A stretch of DNA of 64,000 nucleotides from Paenibacillus sp. FSL A5-0031 (lineage in GTDB: Bacteria > Bacillota > Bacilli > Paenibacillales > Paenibacillaceae), in the NCBI RefSeq assembly GCF_001956295.1, contig NZ_MRTD01000017.1, forward strand, positions 62,001 through 126,000, in the 5' to 3' direction. Shown piece by piece: positions 53,055 through 61,035 of this stretch. Each line of letters begins with the position of its first letter. Position 1 is the stretch's first letter. The position numbers and the translations under genes were made by a program. The notes under the pieces are model-generated. The model worked only from the letters and a program-made list of their open reading frames with translations, made no database searches and was not told where the DNA came from.

Positions 53055-53906
53055 TTATGTAAGTTTGACCTGCTGCTCGCTCCATGCCCAAAGCTTAGCC
53101 GCAAGCTCAGGATTGCTCGCTTTGCTTGCCGTTTGAACGCTCTTGCTGTCGATAAAATATTGGCCGGTCTGATTTGCCGCTTCATCGCTGGATGCTAAAT
53201 AAATAGCCGTCTTTGCCCCTTCAAGCGGCGTTCTGAAAAAAGGCTTGAGCAGCTTATGCACCGACTTACCGAAGCCGCTCTTGCGATCTACGCCAATATT
53301 GGTCGCTACCGCCCCGGGATGAAGACTGTTAACCGTCACCCTCGTACCTGCGAGACGCTTTGCCAGCTCATTCGTGAATAAAATATTCGCCAGCTTCGAT
53401 TGCGCATAACCTTTTGCGACATTGTAGCCCCTCGTCAGGTTCGGATCGTCAAAATGTATTCTTCCGGCCTTATGGGCACCTGAAGATACATTGATAATTC
53501 TCCCTTGCGGAGCACGTTGAAGAAGGTCAAGCAGCTCGTTAGTCAGCAAAAAATGACCCAAATGGTTGATGCCGATTTGCGATTCAAATCCATCCGAGGT
53601 TATGCTTCGTTTCAAGGCGACAACCCCTGCATTGTTGATCAACACATCAAGCTGGCTATATTTCTGCTTAAATGCAGCAGTGAAGGTGCGAATGCTGGCA
53701 AACGAGCCCAAATCGCAGGTCATGAGGACAATATCGCTGCTACCGCTTTGGCTGCGCGCTTGTTCAAGTGCAAGCTCGCCGCGCTCCTTGCTGCGGCATA
53801 TCATCACGACGTGCGCCCCTTGCTTCGCAAGCTCGACCGTTGTCGCAAGCCCCATGCCGGAATTGGCACCAGTTACGGCTACGACCTTTCCTGTCATATT
53901 GCTCAT
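53055..53906 (-). CDS. Short-chain dehydrogenase/reductase (retinol dehydrogenase-like)
   Basis: This 283-residue SDR has the cofactor motif TGANSGMGLA near residue 11, LINNAG near 86 and the catalytic YAQSK near 164, with the Ser in VSSGAHKAG. The pattern fits the WW-oxidoreductase/retinol dehydrogenase-like SDR group; the substrate is unknown. The ATG at 53906 is 8 bases after GGAGG; an in-frame GTG at 53915 overlaps that site. It lies 26 bases downstream of the LysR gene on the same strand, so the two may be co-transcribed. Confidence 0.9.
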   Translation of the reverse strand: MSNMTGKVVAVTGANSGMGLATTVELAKQGAHVVMICRSKERGELALEQARSQSGSSDIVLMTCDLGSFASIRTFTAAFKQKYSQLDVLINNAGVVALKRSITSDGFESQIGINHLGHFLLTNELLDLLQRAPQGRIINVSSGAHKAGRIHFDDPNLTRGYNVAKGYAQSKLANILFTNELAKRLAGTRVTVNSLHPGAVATNIGVDRKSGFGKSVHKLLKPFFRTPLEGAKTAIYLASSDEAANQTGQYFIDSKSVQTASKASNPELAAKLWAWSEQQVKLT

Positions 53907-53932
53907 CCAAGCCACCTCCGTCTATTCGTTAT

Positions 53933-54835
53933 TTACAGCTTACCATGTGCAGCAAAGGTATGTCGTACAAATTCAATAAACGATCTGACATGTGGAGACA
54001 GCTGATCCTCGTTGCGGTACGCCAAACAAATATGCCGCTGGTTTACATACTGAGGCAGATCGCGCATAACGAGCTCGCCGGCTTCGATTTCTCGGATGAC
54101 GCTTCGGCGCGGCAGGATGCCAACACCCATATTGCATTTTAGAGCTTCCTTGATCGTTTCGATCGCACCCAGCTCCATAACACTTTCCCACTGCAAGCCA
54201 GCCCCGGCTGCCCACTCATCGGACAAGGTACGCGAGGTTGAGCCAACCTCATGCAGCAGAAATGTTTCATGTCTAAGCTCTTCGACCTCTACTTGCGCCT
54301 GGTTAGCTAACGGATGCTCAGGCGCAAGCAGCAGCTTCAGCTCATCAGCGACTAACGGCTGTATAATAAGGCCTTCTTCCAGCGATTCGCCAAGAGAGAC
54401 GATGCCTATATCGATCTCATAGCTGCGCAGCATTGCAAGCACAGAAGCTGCTTGCTTCACGGTCAGCATGAGGCTTACTTTTGGATACAGCTTGCGGTAG
54501 GCGGCAAAGTGCGGCGGCATCACATAGGTTGCTGGCGTGTAGCTCGCCCCCAGCCTCAAACGGCCTTCCCCTTGTTCACGGCGCTCCAGCATGGCAAGTC
54601 TAGCTTCTTCCATAAGGAAAACGATTCGCCTCGCATAGGGGAGCAGATCTACAGCAGCTTCACTTGGCTGAAGGCTCCGCGAGTGCTTGCGGAACAGCTC
54701 CACGCCAAGCTCCTCCTCAAGCCTTTTGAGATGAAAGCTGATTGTCGGCTGCTTAAGTCCCAGCTTATCTGCAGCTTCTGCGAGCGTTCGACCGCTGCAT
54801 ACCTCCATAAACACATGCAGCTGCTGTACATTCAT
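53933..54835 (-). CDS. LysR-family transcriptional regulator
   Basis: This 300-residue regulator has the N-terminal winged helix (TLAEAADKLGLKQPTISFHL near residues 17-36, then ELGVELFRKHSRSLQPSEA) and a two-lobed effector domain. It is divergent from the ABC operon at 55007 and upstream of the SDR gene. A palindrome with T-N11-A geometry lies 33 bases from its start. It may control itself, the SDR or the transporter; the effector is unknown. Confidence 0.93.
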   Translation of the reverse strand: MNVQQLHVFMEVCSGRTLAEAADKLGLKQPTISFHLKRLEEELGVELFRKHSRSLQPSEAAVDLLPYARRIVFLMEEARLAMLERREQGEGRLRLGASYTPATYVMPPHFAAYRKLYPKVSLMLTVKQAASVLAMLRSYEIDIGIVSLGESLEEGLIIQPLVADELKLLLAPEHPLANQAQVEVEELRHETFLLHEVGSTSRTLSDEWAAGAGLQWESVMELGAIETIKEALKCNMGVGILPRRSVIREIEAGELVMRDLPQYVNQRHICLAYRNEDQLSPHVRSFIEFVRHTFAAHGKL

Positions 54836-54867
54836 CCCGTGCTCACTCCCTCGCTTTTTGCCTATTA

Positions 54868-54886
54868 ATATAGATTAAATCTATAT
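54868..54886. promoter_or_regulatory. Candidate LysR box between lysR and the ABC operon
   Basis: ATATAGATTAAATCTATAT is a perfect dyad with 8-bp arms and contains TAGATTAAATCTA (T-N11-A). It lies in the divergent promoter region. Confidence 0.6.
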
Positions 54887-55006
54887 GTATATCAATATCT
54901 ATCGATTACATTTCATAATATCTCGACATTACGTTAACAATCATCTGACAAACCGTTGCTAAAGTTAGGAGGTAAGCAAAACAGATAGTGGAGGGAAATC
55001 AAAACG

Positions 55007-56119
55007 ATGAAAACGAATGGGAAACGCTGGCTTGGAACCGTTTTGCTAGCTGGATTGATGGCACTAACTGCTGCATGCGGCAACGGAAATGCCGGAAATA
55101 CGAATAAAGGGGCAGCAAATGCCGGAAATACACAAACGACGGCTCCTACCGAAGAAGCGCAAGCGACAGAAACAGCTGCCACGGAGGATAAAGGAACGCT
55201 TACTGTATATTTGAACGATTTTGACAGCATTATCGCTCCATTATTTGAGGAAGCTACCGGCTACAAGCTGGAGGTCGTTGCGGGCAACGGAGCAGAAATT
55301 ATGTCCCGCGTTGAAGCTGAGAAAGGCAATCCGCACTGGGATGTCATTTGGCTGGATGCGATGCCTTCCATTTATGGACTAGGAGCAAGCGGTCAACTGC
55401 TTGAAGGCTGGTCGCCGAATAACGTCGCTAATCTAACTGACTTTGCCAAAGCTTTTGTGCCTGAGAAGCAATGGTATGTTCCTACTGGAGCACATGCTGC
55501 GGGAGTTATTGTATATAACAAGAACAAAGTGAAGGCGGAGGATGCGCCTAAATCATGGGAAGACTTCTCGAATGCGAAGTATAAGAGCTTGATTGGTATG
55601 GCTGACCCAGCGATCGCAGCTCCTGCTTATCCTTTTGTTTCTTGGTTTTTTAAAGAAAAAACAATCGATGGCGGACAAACGTTCTTTAGCTCGCTGATGG
55701 ACAATGGGCTTCGTGTATATCCCAAAAATCCAAACGTTGTCAAAGCGCTCGCCGCTGGTGAAATCTCGATCGCTGCGCTGCAAGAGAGCAATGCCTATGC
55801 GATGAAAAACGATAACGAGCCTATCGAAATTATTTGGCCGGCAGAAGGCGCTCCTGCATCCGTACGGGTAGCTGCGATTCAGAAGGATACCAAAAACCCG
55901 AATGCAGCTAAAGCGTTTATCGAATTTTTGCTCGATCCAAAAACGCAGCAAGCTTTAATTGATCAAGGTGACGAGAGTTATTTCCAGCCTTCCGTAAATG
56001 GCGTAAATGCCAAGCAAGATCGCGCAGCCGATGCGAAGCTCGTTGCAGCCGACGCTTCCTGGGCATCTGAAAATGAAGCGGCAATCAAGCAATGGTTCGC
56101 CGACCAGTCCGTTAAGTAA
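55007..56119 (+). CDS. ABC transporter substrate-binding lipoprotein, AfuA/PhnS type
   Basis: This 370-residue family-6 binding protein has a lipoprotein signal (LTAAC, Cys24) and an Ala/Thr/Glu-rich linker. It opens with LTVYLNDFDSIIAPLFEE and contains HWDVIWLDAMPSIYG and GVIVYNKNKVKAEDAP. Relatives bind ferric iron, 2-aminoethylphosphonate or sugar phosphates. The phosphatase gene at the end of this operon favours a phosphorus compound, but that is only contextual. First gene of a four-gene operon. Confidence 0.88.
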   Translation: MKTNGKRWLGTVLLAGLMALTAACGNGNAGNTNKGAANAGNTQTTAPTEEAQATETAATEDKGTLTVYLNDFDSIIAPLFEEATGYKLEVVAGNGAEIMSRVEAEKGNPHWDVIWLDAMPSIYGLGASGQLLEGWSPNNVANLTDFAKAFVPEKQWYVPTGAHAAGVIVYNKNKVKAEDAPKSWEDFSNAKYKSLIGMADPAIAAPAYPFVSWFFKEKTIDGGQTFFSSLMDNGLRVYPKNPNVVKALAAGEISIAALQESNAYAMKNDNEPIEIIWPAEGAPASVRVAAIQKDTKNPNAAKAFIEFLLDPKTQQALIDQGDESYFQPSVNGVNAKQDRAADAKLVAADASWASENEAAIKQWFADQSVK

Positions 56120-56122
56120 ACG

Positions 56123-57805
56123 ATGCAAACCTTTATGAAGGATCGGTTAGGATGGTTTGTCAGTATCATCCTATTCATCCTCGTCTTATATCCCTTGGCG
56201 GCAGTCATTATTCAAGTCCTGCTGCCTGGGGTTTTCTTCGGCAATTGGCAACTCGGGGATCTTGCGCTGCTGCTCGAAATATTCAAGCGTCCCTTATGGC
56301 AAAAATCACTCGAAAATTCCGTTGTGCTTGGACTTGGAACGACGGTGCTCGCTACGATTCTCGGCGGTGTACTGGCAACGATACGCGCCAACTGGTCATT
56401 TCCAACAGCTAAGCTGCTGGATGCCTCGGTTTGGCTGCTCATTATTACACCTTCGTTTATTTTAGCGCAGGGCTGGGTGCTGTTTGCTGCCGGAGGCGGC
56501 ATCGCTGTTAACCTGCTCGGCTGGCACTGGGTTACGAGCGCTGTTTTTCAGCCTGCCGGACTTATTTTTATTATGACTTTAAGCAAATTTCCGTTCGCCT
56601 ATTTGAGTGTTCATGCGGCGATGGAGTGGAAGGTTGATCAGCTGTCTCACGCAGCTCGCCTATCCGGAGCATCTGCTTTCACGGTATGGCGTACGATCCA
56701 AGCGCCTCTACTTATGCCAGCCGTTTGGGCTGGAGCAGCGCTTGTCTTTATGGATACAATCGGCGATTTCGGGCTTCCTGCATCGATTGCCGCTGTTTAT
56801 CGTTTTCCGACGTTGCCTTACTCTATTTACTCAGCAATCTACACATCGCCCATACGATTCGATATGGCAGGCGTCCTGTCCTTTTATCTCGTATTGTTAA
56901 TCGGTATTGCGATGTTCGTCCAATTTTATGCGATGCGCCGCTCGCGCTTTGATTTCTTATCGGCACGGGCGCAGCGGTCTGTACCGAAGCCGGCTGGAAA
57001 GTTTGCTGTGCTTCTTACCACACTAAACTTGTTATTTCTTGCCGTAGTCATCGGCATTCCGATAGGCGCAAACGTACTGATGTCCATATTCAAAACACAG
57101 TCAGGCGGTATGAAGCTAGCGAATCTCACCTTGGAGCATTACCGGGAATTGTTCCATAGCTCAAGCACGCTGCTGAAGGGTTTGTCCCATTCCTTAATGA
57201 TCGCTGGAGTCGCTGCTCTGCTTGGCCTCTTGTTCGGACTGTGCGTCGCTTATGTCTTAACCTATTCACAGTTCAAATTTAAACGAACGATTGAGGTGTT
57301 CTCTGTCGTCACGCTTGCTGTTCCCGGCGTCGTGCTGGGCATTGGGTATATTTTCGTCTGGAATCAAAAATGGCTCGATTCAATAGGCTTGCTCCTGTAC
57401 GGAACGCCTTGGATTCTTGTGCTTGCCGCAATCGCCGGCGCTATTCCCGTCATTACGAGATTGATGGTCGGCGCAATGGCGAAAGTACCGCTTAGCCTGC
57501 TTACTGCCGCGCAGCTGCAAGGGGGTACGCTCGCAAGCCGCGTCCGTTTCATACTTGTCCCTTTAATACGCGGCGCTTTGCTCTCTGCGGGCCTTGCTGC
57601 ATTTGGCTCCAGCGTGTTTGACTTAGCGGTGAATTCGATCCTGTTCCCGCCAAACTTCCTTACGCTGCCTGTTACGATCAACAAGGCATTTGAGGATTTG
57701 GATTTTGGTTATGCTTCAGCGGCAACCGTCGTTGGATCATTTATCGTTATTATGATTATTTTGGCGGTTGAGCTCATGCTCCGCCGCAAGGAGGCAAATA
57801 CATGA
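56123..57805 (+). CDS. Two-module ABC permease, AfuB/PhnU type
   Basis: This 560-residue membrane protein is an internal duplication of two permease modules, each with about six membrane segments. The two ATPase-contact loops are LSHAARLSGASAFTVWRTI near residue 174 and LTAAQLQGGTLASRVRFIL near 457. One polypeptide therefore forms the whole channel. It starts three bases after the binding-protein stop and overlaps the ATPase gene by 4 bases, so it is translationally coupled on both sides. Confidence 0.92.
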   Translation: MQTFMKDRLGWFVSIILFILVLYPLAAVIIQVLLPGVFFGNWQLGDLALLLEIFKRPLWQKSLENSVVLGLGTTVLATILGGVLATIRANWSFPTAKLLDASVWLLIITPSFILAQGWVLFAAGGGIAVNLLGWHWVTSAVFQPAGLIFIMTLSKFPFAYLSVHAAMEWKVDQLSHAARLSGASAFTVWRTIQAPLLMPAVWAGAALVFMDTIGDFGLPASIAAVYRFPTLPYSIYSAIYTSPIRFDMAGVLSFYLVLLIGIAMFVQFYAMRRSRFDFLSARAQRSVPKPAGKFAVLLTTLNLLFLAVVIGIPIGANVLMSIFKTQSGGMKLANLTLEHYRELFHSSSTLLKGLSHSLMIAGVAALLGLLFGLCVAYVLTYSQFKFKRTIEVFSVVTLAVPGVVLGIGYIFVWNQKWLDSIGLLLYGTPWILVLAAIAGAIPVITRLMVGAMAKVPLSLLTAAQLQGGTLASRVRFILVPLIRGALLSAGLAAFGSSVFDLAVNSILFPPNFLTLPVTINKAFEDLDFGYASAATVVGSFIVIMIILAVELMLRRKEANT

Positions 57806-58986
57806 CATCGACTGCGATTCAGCAAAGGTATGACGAGGTAAATGAGCCTAAGCCAGCCGCTCTCAAACCGCTGCTTGCAGCATCTGGTTTAATGAAAAGC
57901 TACGGATCGTTTCAAGCGCTTAAAGGAATTTCTTTCGACATGCGTGAAGGCGAGATTATTAGCGTGCTTGGACCGTCAGGCTGCGGCAAGTCGACGCTGC
58001 TCCAGCTCGTCGCTGGCTTATCGAAGCCAGATGGCGGCCAGCTTAAGCTGGGCGATGAGATTATCGCCTCTCCGTCCGTCATGATGCCCCCTGAGAAACG
58101 CGGGGTTAACATGGTGTTTCAGGACTATGCGCTGTGGCCGCATATGAATGTGTTCGATAACATCGCTTATGGGCTGCATAGAAGCAAGATGGCACGGGCG
58201 GATATTCAGCAGCGCGTTCAGGAGCTGCTGGCGATGCTACATCTTGAAGGGCTTGAGCGCAGGCTGCCACCGCAGCTCTCTGGCGGCCAGCAGCAGCGGG
58301 TCGCTATTGCGAGGGCAATTGCCACTAGGCCGAAGCTGATGCTGCTCGATGAGCCGCTCTCCAACCTTGATATGCGGCTTCGCGTAGAAATGCGTACCGA
58401 GATGGCGTATTTATTCCGCCAATTAGGCATGAGCGTTTTCCATGTTACGCATGACCCGGAGGAAGCTTTCGCTATGGCCGATCGGCTGCTTATTTTGCGC
58501 AATGGGCAAATTGATCAGATGGGCACGCCGCAGCAATGCTTCACGCGTCCGGCCAGCCGCTGGGCAGCTTCTTTGCTTGGAGCAATTAACGGCTTGCGCG
58601 GCGAAGTCATAAACGGAGACAGCGGCAGCGCTGTCCGCATCGGCTCATCGATCATTCACGGTTTGCTCGCGCCAGAGCAGCAGAACCTAAGTGACCATTC
58701 GCAAGCGATCATTATGTTCCGTCCTGAGGAAGCTGAGGTCATCGAGCGAAGAGACGCCGCAGCCGTGCTTTCATTAGCTTCACCGCAGGAGCGGACAGAC
58801 AATACGATTCAGCTTCAAGTGCTTCACTGTACCTTTGAAGGCAATCGCTGGCGTGCAGTTGCACAAACGAGCTGCGGACAGAAGGTATATCTAGTGCTCG
58901 CAGTCCCGTTAGAGGCCGGCGAGCATGTAACGATAAAGCTAGCCATTCGCTCTGCTTTCATTTACCCGAATGAAGAAGAAAGGTAG
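57802..58986 (+). CDS. ABC transporter ATPase, AfuC/PotA/PhnT type
   Basis: This 394-residue ATPase has Walker A GPSGCGKST near residue 54, Q-loop MVFQDYALWPHMN, signature LSGGQQQR near 155, Walker B LMLLDEPLSNLD and switch His in VTHDPEEA. A C-terminal TOBE-like regulatory part spans about 265-390. It energises the permease encoded upstream, with which it shares the ATGA overlap. Confidence 0.94.
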   Translation: MTSTAIQQRYDEVNEPKPAALKPLLAASGLMKSYGSFQALKGISFDMREGEIISVLGPSGCGKSTLLQLVAGLSKPDGGQLKLGDEIIASPSVMMPPEKRGVNMVFQDYALWPHMNVFDNIAYGLHRSKMARADIQQRVQELLAMLHLEGLERRLPPQLSGGQQQRVAIARAIATRPKLMLLDEPLSNLDMRLRVEMRTEMAYLFRQLGMSVFHVTHDPEEAFAMADRLLILRNGQIDQMGTPQQCFTRPASRWAASLLGAINGLRGEVINGDSGSAVRIGSSIIHGLLAPEQQNLSDHSQAIIMFRPEEAEVIERRDAAAVLSLASPQERTDNTIQLQVLHCTFEGNRWRAVAQTSCGQKVYLVLAVPLEAGEHVTIKLAIRSAFIYPNEEER

Positions 58987-58995
58987 TCGATTCAT

Positions 58996-59658
58996 TTGTA
59001 TAATCCAACAAAAACAGACTCGCGTCTTTTAGCCATTGCAGATATACACGGTTATGAAGAAGAATTGCTGTTTTTGCTTCAAGAAGCAGCTTATAACCCG
59101 CACCATGATCGGCTTATTTTGCTGGGCGACTACATCGATGCCGATAGGCCCGCTACATGGGGCACGCTAGATACGATTCACCAGCTTATCAACGAAGGTG
59201 CACAGGCATTGCTCGGAAATCAGGAGCTGCGACTTCTTGCATCCGCTGAGTCCAGCAGTGCGCTTCACCCGGAAACGAAAGAATGGCTGCACAAGCAATC
59301 ATTGTATGTGGTAGTCGGCCAGTATTTATTCGTTCATGCAGGCATTCGGCCAGGTGTCCCTCTGCATGAGCAAAAAAAGAAGGACCTAACGGAAATTCGC
59401 GACGAGTTTATTTATACGCCTTTGCCTGATTCGGACGAGGCGCAGTCGTACACCATTATTTTTGGCCATACACCAACGTTCAAGCTGGATGCTTCTTCCC
59501 CTGGAGCCATATGGCAAGGAAATCGACGGCTCGCCATTGATACTGGGGCCAAGCATGGCTGTCGCTTAACACTGCTTGATGTCAGCAGCCTATTGAGCTA
59601 TTCATGCTCGACTGCGCCAGAGAGCCGCGGCGGCGATTTCAAATTGCTTAAGCTCTAA
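58996..59658 (+). CDS. PP2A-like metallophosphoesterase
   Basis: This 220-residue protein has the metallophosphatase blocks IADIHG, LLGDYIDAD, LGNQELR (normally GNHE), FVHAGIRPG and IFGHTPTF. Relatives include ApaH/PrpE-type and Ser/Thr phosphatases. The frame has no ATG before the first motif, and the upstream in-frame codon is a stop, so the TTG at 58996 (about 12 bases after AAGAAAGG) is the best start. It lies 9 bases after the ATPase gene. Co-transcription with an importer suggests it may dephosphorylate the imported substrate; the Gln in GNQE is a mild departure. Confidence 0.85.
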   Translation: MYNPTKTDSRLLAIADIHGYEEELLFLLQEAAYNPHHDRLILLGDYIDADRPATWGTLDTIHQLINEGAQALLGNQELRLLASAESSSALHPETKEWLHKQSLYVVVGQYLFVHAGIRPGVPLHEQKKKDLTEIRDEFIYTPLPDSDEAQSYTIIFGHTPTFKLDASSPGAIWQGNRRLAIDTGAKHGCRLTLLDVSSLLSYSCSTAPESRGGDFKLLKL

Positions 59659-59672
59659 TCCATCTAACACAC

Positions 59673-59716
59673 AAAAAAAGCGCTGCCCGTATGCATTTAC
59701 GGGTCAAGCGCTTTTT
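59673..59716. terminator. Terminator between convergent phosphatase and DUF2500 genes
   Basis: AAAAAGCGCT pairs with AGCGCTTTTT, with an inner CCCGTA/TACGGG-type stem. A- and T-runs on both sides allow use from either direction. Confidence 0.85.
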
Positions 59717-59722
59717 CTCTTT

Positions 59723-60136
59723 TTAAATAGAGCTGTTTATATTACTATTTCGTTCAAAAGCAACGATCCAATCCCCTTGGACTGCCGCATAACCTGTGTC
59801 ACCCTCAACAACCAAGCCGTACAAATTTTTGACGTCTACATATTCCTTGCGAGTGCCATTATCGAATTCAAGCGTGATGTAATAATACGTACGGGATGAA
59901 TTGCTGGTATGCCCCACTCCATCGTGGTTGTGGTGATTCGTATGATGGCGAACGTCAATGCGCTTGGCTACAACGCGCGCGTAAGTCGTTTCTTTTGGCG
60001 CGGTCGAATTTTTGAAATATTTAACAATGCTAAAAATAATGCCGCCAATAACGAGCACGAATACAATCATTATAAATATAGGAACCATCGTAAACATAAT
60101 TCCTCCGCCTGGAGGGCCGAATCCAAATCCATTCAC
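59723..60136 (-). CDS. DUF2500-like membrane-anchored protein
   Basis: This 137-residue protein has a Gly-rich start, one membrane segment (FTMVPIFIMIVFVLVIGGII) and a beta-rich domain with TYARVVAKRIDVRHH and YYITLEFDNGTRKEY. A His/Asn-rich insert lies between the first two strands. It fits the DUF2500 family of unknown function. The GTG at 60136 keeps the Gly-rich start; an internal ATG (GGAGGAATTATG) is an alternative. Confidence 0.8.
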   Translation of the reverse strand: MNGFGFGPPGGGIMFTMVPIFIMIVFVLVIGGIIFSIVKYFKNSTAPKETTYARVVAKRIDVRHHTNHHNHDGVGHTSNSSRTYYYITLEFDNGTRKEYVDVKNLYGLVVEGDTGYAAVQGDWIVAFERNSNINSSI

Positions 60137-60310
60137 AAACCATCACATCCAATCTTTTCTTTTCATGTCATTAATTTTACTATTAATACGTTCTTCCGAC
60201 TAGAATGATGCGGTATAGGCTGCAAAAGCTGAGGTTAATTAATAAAAAGGAAGGGAGTAACGAAGTGGATTGTTGGGGCTTAATAGAGTTAGGAGATAGG
60301 ATCACGCAGA

Positions 60311-60355
60311 AAAGAGCGGCTGGACGCTGCGCACGTCGGAAAGCTGGATAGCCGC
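60311..60355 (-). terminator. Possible terminator of the RNA phosphodiesterase gene
   Basis: On the minus strand AGCGGCT pairs with AGCCGCT over a long internal loop, followed by TCTTTTCT. It is weak. Confidence 0.4.
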
Positions 60356-60392
60356 TCAGCGGGATCATTTTTATTTTGACAGCAGTTAAGCC

Positions 60393-60941
60393 TCATTCCT
60401 GCATATGTAACGGAAAACGATCGATGATCTCGTACATAGGAGACTCGTTCATATGGGTGAGCATGAGCACAAATTGATCGATTTCCCAGCTGAACGATGA
60501 GGCAATAGACGTCGCTGCTTCAATCGGCATTCGATTAGCGTCAGCGAATCCTTTGGCAAGCGTGATATGCGGCGCGTAGGTACGATCGTCTGGAATGAAG
60601 CCTACTGAACTCGTTGCCCGAATAATCTCCTCGTGAAGAGTGGACAGTTCCTTTAAATTTCCGCTAACAGCACCCCATAGAACACGTGGAGCAGCGGGCG
60701 GGCCAAATGTTCCGATTCCACTCCAAGTTAAGGAAAAAGCATTTGCTCTTACTTTTTTTAGAGCGGCTGCCAGCTCTTCAAGCTGAGCAGCCGAAGTGTC
60801 GCCTAGAAACTGAAGCGTAATATGGTAATCGCTCGGATGCGTCCATTTACGGAAAGGCAGCGTATGTTTATGATCTTCTGCCCAGCTTTCCAGCTCCTTG
60901 GACACAGATGGTGATACAGGTATAGCGACGAACAAGCGCAT
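60393..60941 (-). CDS. thpR: RNA 2',3'-cyclic phosphodiesterase (LigT/ThpR family)
   Basis: This 182-residue protein has the two HxTx catalytic motifs of the 2H phosphoesterases: YHITLQFLG near residue 38 and APHITLAKGF near 125. It opens cyclic phosphates at RNA ends. The ATG at 60941 is 8 bases after GGAGGG and begins the family-typical MRLFVAIP; an upstream in-frame ATG (60989) adds a tail without a ribosome site. Confidence 0.9.
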   Translation of the reverse strand: MRLFVAIPVSPSVSKELESWAEDHKHTLPFRKWTHPSDYHITLQFLGDTSAAQLEELAAALKKVRANAFSLTWSGIGTFGPPAAPRVLWGAVSGNLKELSTLHEEIIRATSSVGFIPDDRTYAPHITLAKGFADANRMPIEAATSIASSFSWEIDQFVLMLTHMNESPMYEIIDRFPLHMQE

Positions 60942-61035
60942 TATTTTTTCCCTCCTAATCTCAGTATGCAGCCATAACACACGGAACATTCATTATGCAC
61001 GTCAGATCTGGCCTTTTTTTCCATTTTAAATATTT

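Noticed and set aside
53505..54868. Plus-strand frames of 100-166 residues opposite the SDR and LysR genes
   Set aside because: They lie opposite clear SDR and LysR coding sequence; their composition is that of complementary-strand shadows.
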